From positions 1 through 10,624 of the forward strand of contig JALOQT010000015.1 of assembly GCA_025453375.1 (NCBI GenBank): DNA of 10,624 nt, in the 5' to 3' direction. The notes beneath the pieces are model-generated. The model worked only from the letters and a program-made list of their open reading frames with translations. It was not told where the DNA came from and did no database searches. Numbering within the stretch: the first letter of the stretch is position 1; every line of letters begins with the position of its first letter. The position numbers and the translations under genes were made by a program. Shown piece by piece: positions 6,528 to 10,624 of this stretch. This DNA comes from Phycisphaerales bacterium (GTDB lineage Bacteria; Planctomycetota; Phycisphaerae; Phycisphaerales; UBA1924).

Positions 6528-7976
6528 TCACTTCGCCCCCGCCCCCACCGTAATCCCCACCGGCACATACGTCCGCTTCACTCGTGCCGCAAACTCATCG
6601 GGGTACTTGTTCATGATCGTGCGGATCGCCCAGTTGTTACCGTCCGCCAGGCCGCAGATCGTCGTGCCGGGCATCGCGCCCATGCTCGTGGCGATCTCCA
6701 GCGCCAGGTCAAGGTCCTTGCTCTTGGCGTTCCCGCCCTCGATCCGCGTCAGCAACTGATACAGCCACCCCGAGCCTTCGCGGCACGGCGTGCACTGACC
6801 GCAGCTCTCGTGCTTATAGAACCGCGCGATGTTCCGCGCCACCGCCACCATGTCCGTGTCCTCGTCAAACACCGTCGGGCACGCCGTCCCCAGGCCCAGC
6901 ACGTTGTACTTGCGGCCGATGTCAAAGTCCATCTCCGCGTCCATCTGGTCCGGCCCCAGCACGCCCATGCTGATGCCGCCGGCGATCGCGCCTTTGTACT
7001 TCTTGCCGTTGCGCATCCCGCCGCAATAGTCCTTGCTCTCAATCAGCGTCCGCAGCGGGATGCCCAGGTCGCACTCATACACGCCCGGCCGATTGACATG
7101 CCCCGACACGCCCATCAGCTTCGTGCCCCAGCTCGGCGGCGCACCCTGGAAGCTCGAGTTGCACCCCTGCTTGGCGAACCACTCCGGCCCCATCTCCACC
7201 ACGCTGGGCATGTGCGCCAGCGTCTCGACGTTGTTGATGATCGTCGGCCGACCGAACAAGCCCTTGATCGCCGGGAACGGCGGCTTGTTGCGCGGCCAGC
7301 CGCGCTTGCCCTCGATCGATTCCAGCAGCCCCGTCTCCTCGCCGCAGATGTACGCACCCGCCCCGCGATGCAGATACAGATCCACGCCCCACGGCTGGTT
7401 GCGATTCTTCGTCGTCGCCCCGTTGAGGATCCCGCCCGCGCCGAGAATCCCCTTCTCATACGCCTCGCGAATCGCCAGCTCCATCACCTTGGCCTGATGG
7501 TGATACTCGCCGCGGATGTAGAAGTACGCCTTCTGAATCCGACACGCGTAGCACGCAATCAGAATCCCCTCGATCACCAGGTGCGGGTCATAGTCGCACA
7601 GCAGGCGATCCTTGAATGACGCCGGCTCGCTCTCGTCAGCGTTGATCGCCAGATACCGCGGCCCGCCATCGCCGTTGGCATCGGGCTTGGGCAGGAATGA
7701 CCACTTCATCCCCGCCGGGAACCCCGCCCCGCCGCGCCCGCGCACGTTGGCCTTCTTGACCAGATCGACCAGTTCGTCGGGCGTGTAGGTCTCGATCGCC
7801 TTGCGCAGCGCGCCATACCCCGCCAGCGTCCCCGCACCCGTGCTGATCCCCAGTTGCTGCGGCGTTTTGAGGTAGTCCTCAATCCAGATCGTCCGGCGCG
7901 ATTTCGGATCGCCAAACGGAGCGCAAGGAATGCGACGCGTCAGAATCGGAAAATCCGTGGTGCGAGTCCAAGGCAT
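6528..7976 (-). CDS. nuoF: NADH-quinone oxidoreductase subunit F
   Basis: NuoF (482 residues) is the complex I subunit that binds NADH, FMN and the [4Fe-4S] cluster N3, at the cytoplasmic tip of the peripheral arm. All landmarks are present: the FMN-binding glycine loop GRGGAGFPAGMKW at 80-92, NADESEP at 112-118, and the nucleotide-binding GAGAYICGEET at 205-215. The N3 ligands are C392, C395, C398 (SCGQCTPC) and C441 (TICGLAD). The length is slightly above the 430-450 typical of the family, with about 30 extra N-terminal residues. It lacks the extra ferredoxin-like domains of HydB-type subunits, so NuoF is the best call. The ATG has no Shine-Dalgarno site. No nuoE or nuoG adjoins it: downstream is the LRR gene, and upstream is a divergent secreted-protein gene. 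Confidence 0.95.
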   Translation of the reverse strand: MPWTRTTDFPILTRRIPCAPFGDPKSRRTIWIEDYLKTPQQLGISTGAGTLAGYGALRKAIETYTPDELVDLVKKANVRGRGGAGFPAGMKWSFLPKPDANGDGGPRYLAINADESEPASFKDRLLCDYDPHLVIEGILIACYACRIQKAYFYIRGEYHHQAKVMELAIREAYEKGILGAGGILNGATTKNRNQPWGVDLYLHRGAGAYICGEETGLLESIEGKRGWPRNKPPFPAIKGLFGRPTIINNVETLAHMPSVVEMGPEWFAKQGCNSSFQGAPPSWGTKLMGVSGHVNRPGVYECDLGIPLRTLIESKDYCGGMRNGKKYKGAIAGGISMGVLGPDQMDAEMDFDIGRKYNVLGLGTACPTVFDEDTDMVAVARNIARFYKHESCGQCTPCREGSGWLYQLLTRIEGGNAKSKDLDLALEIATSMGAMPGTTICGLADGNNWAIRTIMNKYPDEFAARVKRTYVPVGITVGAGAK

Positions 7977-8171
7977 AGGCCGGATAGTAGTACCAAATCA
8001 GATGTCCGGGCCGTCCACCGTGCCTTCGGGAAAGCCCTGCCGAGACCTTCGCACATCATCTGCCGGAGTTCGTTCACCGCGAACGTCCAGCACGATGCGG
8101 TGCCGAATCCCTCGTGCCAAACTGCACCAGTCGCCGATGATCCCTTGGATAGCATCAAACACCATCTCTCT

Positions 8172-8177
8172 GGAGGT
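8172..8177 (+). promoter_or_regulatory. Shine-Dalgarno site deciding the secreted-protein start
   Basis: GGAGGT lies 4 nt before the ATG at 8182-8184. It sets the start, although the frame stays open upstream to 7930 within the 5' end of nuoF on the other strand. Confidence 0.7.
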
Positions 8178-8181
8178 CATC

Positions 8182-8988
8182 ATGAATGCTCTGTACGCAT
8201 CGGGTTGGCTGTTTGCGATCGGCTCACTGACAAACATCGCTCTGTCACAATCTTCCGCTCTGGTGAATCCAACCCAGGTTCCCAGCGTGCTCGCCGCTCG
8301 ACTCGTGTTGTTCGCCGACACACCGACGGACGCAGCAGGCAACGTCACCGCGCCGACCGTGCACCTCATGCTGCAGATGCGTGCGCTTCGTCCCATAGGA
8401 ATGCCCAACTTCGGTGCCTTTCGGGGATCTCCATCATTCGGCAATGGAAACACTCGCACCCCCAGCTCCATTGCGGTCACCGGCCCAGCGTGGATTGCCC
8501 GTGGTCCGGCCAACGACGCACAGACCCTCTTTGGTCGAGCGCTGGACATGCGCTATGAGTCATTCGCCACGCCAAATCATCCGACGGACAACATTCCGCA
8601 AAACCACGGTGACGGACGCTGGACACCCACGGCCATCCGGGGCATGAATCCCATCGCCAACTTCATCTTTCCTGACGACCAAGGCCCCGTGGCAACGACC
8701 GACGGCCAGTGGTCGCCATGGCGCGACATGTATGCCGTGACCATTCACAACACAGGTCCAGGTATTGTCCAAGTTCAGGCATTCACCAATGCCGGCGCCG
8801 GTATCGCCGACTTCCCCTTTGGCGGCATGCGGTACATCGTGCTCGATGGCGTACTTCAACCAGTCACGGCCACCGCGACCATCACCTTCGGGGCAGGCCT
8901 CACCCCAGTCCCGGTTCCCATTCCCACGCCAGCCTCGACGCTGGCCGTCTCCATGATGTGCCTCATCTCTGCCCGTCGTCGGCGTTGA
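8182..8988 (+). CDS. Secreted protein with PEP-CTERM-like sorting tag
   Basis: The 268-residue product has a hydrophobic N-terminal segment (about residues 3-22, then SQSSA) that probably acts as a signal peptide, although its n-region has no Lys or Arg. The middle is rich in Gly, Pro, Thr and aromatic residues without a recognised domain and looks like a beta-rich extracellular module (for example YAVTIHNTGPGIVQVQAFT). The C-terminus is tripartite: a proline-rich linker (PVPVPIPTP, 242-250), PAS at 250-252, a short hydrophobic segment at 253-263, and RRRR at 265-268. This matches the architecture of exosortase (PEP-CTERM) sorting signals in planctomycetes, with the core varied to TPAS. It is expected to be exported, trimmed and anchored or released at the cell surface. 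The gene is divergent from nuoF across 205 bp. Function beyond surface location is unknown. Confidence 0.8.
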   Translation: MNALYASGWLFAIGSLTNIALSQSSALVNPTQVPSVLAARLVLFADTPTDAAGNVTAPTVHLMLQMRALRPIGMPNFGAFRGSPSFGNGNTRTPSSIAVTGPAWIARGPANDAQTLFGRALDMRYESFATPNHPTDNIPQNHGDGRWTPTAIRGMNPIANFIFPDDQGPVATTDGQWSPWRDMYAVTIHNTGPGIVQVQAFTNAGAGIADFPFGGMRYIVLDGVLQPVTATATITFGAGLTPVPVPIPTPASTLAVSMMCLISARRRR

Positions 8989-9011
8989 CACCGCCTTTCG
9001 CCGCCCAGAGC

Positions 9012-9051
9012 TTTGGCCATTTGGCCATTTAGCAATTTGGCCCTTTGTCCC
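9012..9051. repeat. Octamer tandem array (TTTGGCCA)x5
   Basis: Five consecutive 8-bp units are seen: two perfect TTTGGCCA, then TTTAGCAA, TTTGGCCC and TTTGTCCC. The array starts 23 bp after the secreted-protein stop and covers the last codons and stop of the aminotransferase gene on the other strand. Divergence increases toward the aminotransferase side. It is not a CRISPR, since there are no spacers. Confidence 0.8.
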
Positions 9052-9979
9052 CCCCGCCGTCCTCCCGCCCCGCCGCCACCAGCCCCATCAGCAGCCGCCC
9101 CAGCCGCGCGGCGTGACTTTCACTCTCCCTCGCCTCCGCGCCCCCCACTGCTCGCCCATCGATGTGCGTCACGCGCGTCACGCTCGCAGTCGTGCCCAAC
9201 AGCATCACTTCCCGTGCCGCGCGCAGGTCCGCCTCGGTGATGTCGCCCGTCCGCAGGCCCTGCGGGTTGCTCGCCTCGTGCTCCAGCAGGATCTCGCGCG
9301 TGATGCCGGGCAGCAGGCTCACGCTCCTGGCATCGGGCGTCAGCAATCGCCCCTCGCGCGTCACGATGGCCAGATTCGTCAGGCTCCCTTCACTGACAAG
9401 CCTTCGCCCGTCGGTCGTGTCGCGCAGCAGAATCGCCTCGGTCGCGGCTGACGGGTCATCATGCCGCCCTTGCGCGTCCATGCTCGCCATCACGTTGCCC
9501 AGCAGCGCGATGCTCTTGATGTCGCAGCGCAGCCAACGCTGGTCCGTCACCGTCCAGCACGCCTTGCTCGCCTGCGGCGCATCGGCCTTCAGCGCTGGCA
9601 ACCCGCGAATGAATGCAAACACCGTCGGCCGCAAGCCCCGCGGCGGCACGTGGCTCCGTAGCGGCGGGATCGACAAATCCGGCGTCCCGCGCGTCACCTG
9701 CACATAAATCAGCGCCTCATCCAGCCCCGATGCCTCGACGAGCCGCCGCCCAATCGCCGCCAGCCCCATCGCCGGATCACGCACATCCCACGCGATGCCC
9801 AGCGCCGCCAGCCGCGCAGAACCACCGCCGCCACCACCGGCACCCACGCCCCGCCCCGCCCCCAGCCGCGTCACCCGCAGCACCTCATACATCCCGTCGG
9901 CAAACACAAACCCCCGGTCAAAGGGCGACACACGCGCCTCAGACGGAGCCATGATCTGACCATTGACGTACGCCAGCAC
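9029..9979 (-). CDS. dat: Class IV aminotransferase, D-amino acid transaminase type
   Basis: This 316-residue PLP enzyme of fold type IV most resembles D-amino acid (D-alanine) aminotransferase. That enzyme interconverts D-Ala and 2-oxoglutarate with pyruvate and D-Glu and can feed peptidoglycan synthesis. The diagnostic block RWLRCDIKSIALLGNV at 148-163 carries the PLP lysine K155. Y31 lies in MYEV, EGSLTN is at 197-202, and GTTASVTRV is at 262-270. An R-x-H (R108, H110) resembles the carboxylate-binding RAH of the Bacillus enzyme. A glycine-rich run (about 40-54) replaces the segment that normally carries an EHxxRL-like motif; R56-L57 survives. The start is GTG at 9977-9979, since YVNGQI must be included and no in-frame ATG lies nearby. 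The last six residues (DKGPNC) and the stop come from the octamer array. Branched-chain aminotransferase or aminodeoxychorismate lyase are less likely alternatives. Confidence 0.82.
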   Translation of the reverse strand: MLAYVNGQIMAPSEARVSPFDRGFVFADGMYEVLRVTRLGAGRGVGAGGGGGGSARLAALGIAWDVRDPAMGLAAIGRRLVEASGLDEALIYVQVTRGTPDLSIPPLRSHVPPRGLRPTVFAFIRGLPALKADAPQASKACWTVTDQRWLRCDIKSIALLGNVMASMDAQGRHDDPSAATEAILLRDTTDGRRLVSEGSLTNLAIVTREGRLLTPDARSVSLLPGITREILLEHEASNPQGLRTGDITEADLRAAREVMLLGTTASVTRVTHIDGRAVGGAEARESESHAARLGRLLMGLVAAGREDGGGDKGPNC

Positions 9980-10006
9980 GGGCAGAGCATAGCGAGCGCG
10001 ACGTGG

Positions 10007-10100
10007 CCACAGCGCTCCACGGCTACATGGCTACATGGCTACATGGCTACATGGCTACATGGCTACATGGCTACAGCGCTACATAGCTACAAGCTACATG
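10007..10100. repeat. Octamer tandem array (CTACATGG)n
   Basis: Six perfect CTACATGG units occupy 10023-10070. Upstream are two degenerate octamers (CCACAGCG, CTCCACGG). Downstream are CTACAGCG and CTACATAG, then two 7-bp units (CTACAAG, CTACATG). The array lies between the start of the aminotransferase gene and the end of sod, both on the minus strand, so it sits in the promoter or leader zone of the aminotransferase gene. Open frames through it are products of the repeat and are not counted as genes. Confidence 0.9.
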
Positions 10101-10142
10101 AAGCCACCGCGCGCACCCACACCACAGGAACCGCCTCCGGCC

Positions 10143-10198
10143 CTACGTCGCTTCGTCGCTTCGTCGCTTCGTCGCTACGTCGCTACGTCGCTCCGTCC
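10143..10198. repeat. Octamer tandem array (CTWCGTCG)x7
   Basis: Seven 8-bp units are seen: CTACGTCG, three CTTCGTCG, two CTACGTCG and a degenerate CTCCGTCC. It follows the preceding array after 42 bp, has the same period, and shares the CTAC-T-G skeleton. It ends 10 bp from the stop codon of sod. No hairpin terminator for sod is seen in this gap. Confidence 0.9.
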
Positions 10199-10208
10199 CT
10201 TCCCCAAC

Positions 10209-10624
10209 TCACTTCGCCTTGGCAAAGTTTTCGCCGGCGGCTTTCCAGTTGACGACGTTCCACCACGCCGCGACGTAGTCGGCGCGGCGATTCTGGTACT
10301 TGAGGTAGTACGCGTGCTCCCACACATCCAGCCCGAGGATCGGCGTGCCCTCGCACCCGGCGATCGCCTTGCCCATCAGCGGGTTGTCCTGGTTCGCCGT
10401 GCTCGCCACGATCAGTTTCTTGTCCCCTCCGTGCCAGATCAGCCACGCCCACCCCGAGCCAAACCGCGTCATCGCGGCTTGCGCAAACTGATCCTTGAAC
10501 TGCTGGAACGTGCTGAAGCTCGTGCGGATCGCATCGGCCAGCGCGTCGGTCGGCTCACCACCACCCACCCCCGCGCCCCCCATCGTCGCCCAGAACATCG
10601 CATGATTCACATGCCCGCCGGCGT
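10209..10624 (-). CDS. sodA: Superoxide dismutase, Mn type (C-terminal part)
   Basis: The window holds the last 137 residues; the N-terminal third, including the first metal-ligand histidine, lies beyond the right edge. The fragment opens with [11 protein letters not shown], where the second ligand His sits in NHAMFW. It continues with [16 protein letters not shown], and [14 protein letters not shown] with the Asp and His ligands. The Gly in AGGH together with Gln in ANQDNP is the pattern of Mn- rather than Fe-dependent enzymes, although cambialistic forms exist. The C-terminus [15 protein letters not shown] is normal in length for the family. The protein disproportionates superoxide, probably in the cytoplasm since the N-terminus is not visible. 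A Gly-rich [10 protein letters not shown] loop follows the second ligand, where such loops are common. Confidence 0.95.
   Translation of the reverse strand, partial: AGGHVNHAMFWATMGGAGVGGGEPTDALADAIRTSFSTFQQFKDQFAQAAMTRFGSGWAWLIWHGGDKKLIVASTANQDNPLMGKAIAGCEGTPILGLDVWEHAYYLKYQNRRADYVAAWWNVVNWKAAGENFAKAK

Noticed and set aside
6810..7619. 269-codon open frame on the plus strand opposite nuoF
   Set aside because: NuoF motifs cover the region on the minus strand. The plus translation is rich in Arg, His, Pro and Ala, typical of the complement of GC-biased genes.
7930..8181. 84-codon upstream extension of the secreted-protein frame
   Set aside because: The extension overlaps the start of nuoF and lacks a ribosome binding site. 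It would also place the signal peptide internally. The GGAGGT before 8182 decides the start.
10007..10198. Possible CRISPR array
   Set aside because: Units are 8 bp with no spacers, and no cas genes are present.
10043..10252. Small plus-strand open frame through the octamer arrays
   Set aside because: Its translation simply reads the repeats (MATWLHGYMAT...), and it overlaps the sod 3' end on the other strand.

Overview
The window is GC-rich with strong G/C at third codon positions. It reads as chromosomal DNA of a planctomycete, probably Phycisphaerae-like. The evidence is a secreted protein whose C-terminus (P-rich stretch, PAS, short hydrophobic helix, RRRR) resembles the PEP-CTERM-type sorting tags common in that group, a second short SecA-like ATPase, and several genes without Shine-Dalgarno sites. 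The taxonomic call is an inference.

Layout: a C-terminal scrap of an unidentified gene (1-186, +) converges on murJ (194-1870, -), the lipid II flippase. Only 51 bp separate murJ from a divergent short secA-like gene (1922-3952, +) that lacks most of the C-terminal half of housekeeping SecA. A putative lipoprotein (3998-4798, -) converges on secA. An accessory-looking block on the minus strand follows: hepT (4867-5211) and mntA (5201-5500), a type VII toxin-antitoxin pair, then a leucine-rich-repeat protein with a C-terminal cysteine cluster (5720-6487). These genes have more relaxed base composition than the core genes. Next is nuoF (6528-7976, -), standing without nuoE or nuoG, then a divergent gene for a secreted protein (8182-8988, +). 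Last come a D-amino-acid-aminotransferase-type gene (9029-9979, -) and the C-terminal part of a Mn-type superoxide dismutase (10209-10624, -, cut by the window edge).

murJ (envelope precursor flipping) and a D-amino acid aminotransferase (possible D-Ala/D-Glu supply) both touch peptidoglycan. NuoF and SOD belong to respiration and oxygen defence. No large dedicated operon is visible, and most genes look like independent units.

Four observations stand out. (1) A decayed copy of the 3' end of nuoF (5681-5729) lies 891 bp from the intact one, on the far side of the LRR gene, and supplies that gene's stop codon; this looks like an insertion or duplication footprint. (2) Three intergenic tandem arrays (9012-9051, 10007-10100, 10143-10198) all have an 8-bp period and related unit sequences. 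(3) The SecA-like ATPase keeps the whole helicase motor but stops inside the helical scaffold. (4) A glycine-rich low-complexity stretch replaces a conserved segment of the aminotransferase.
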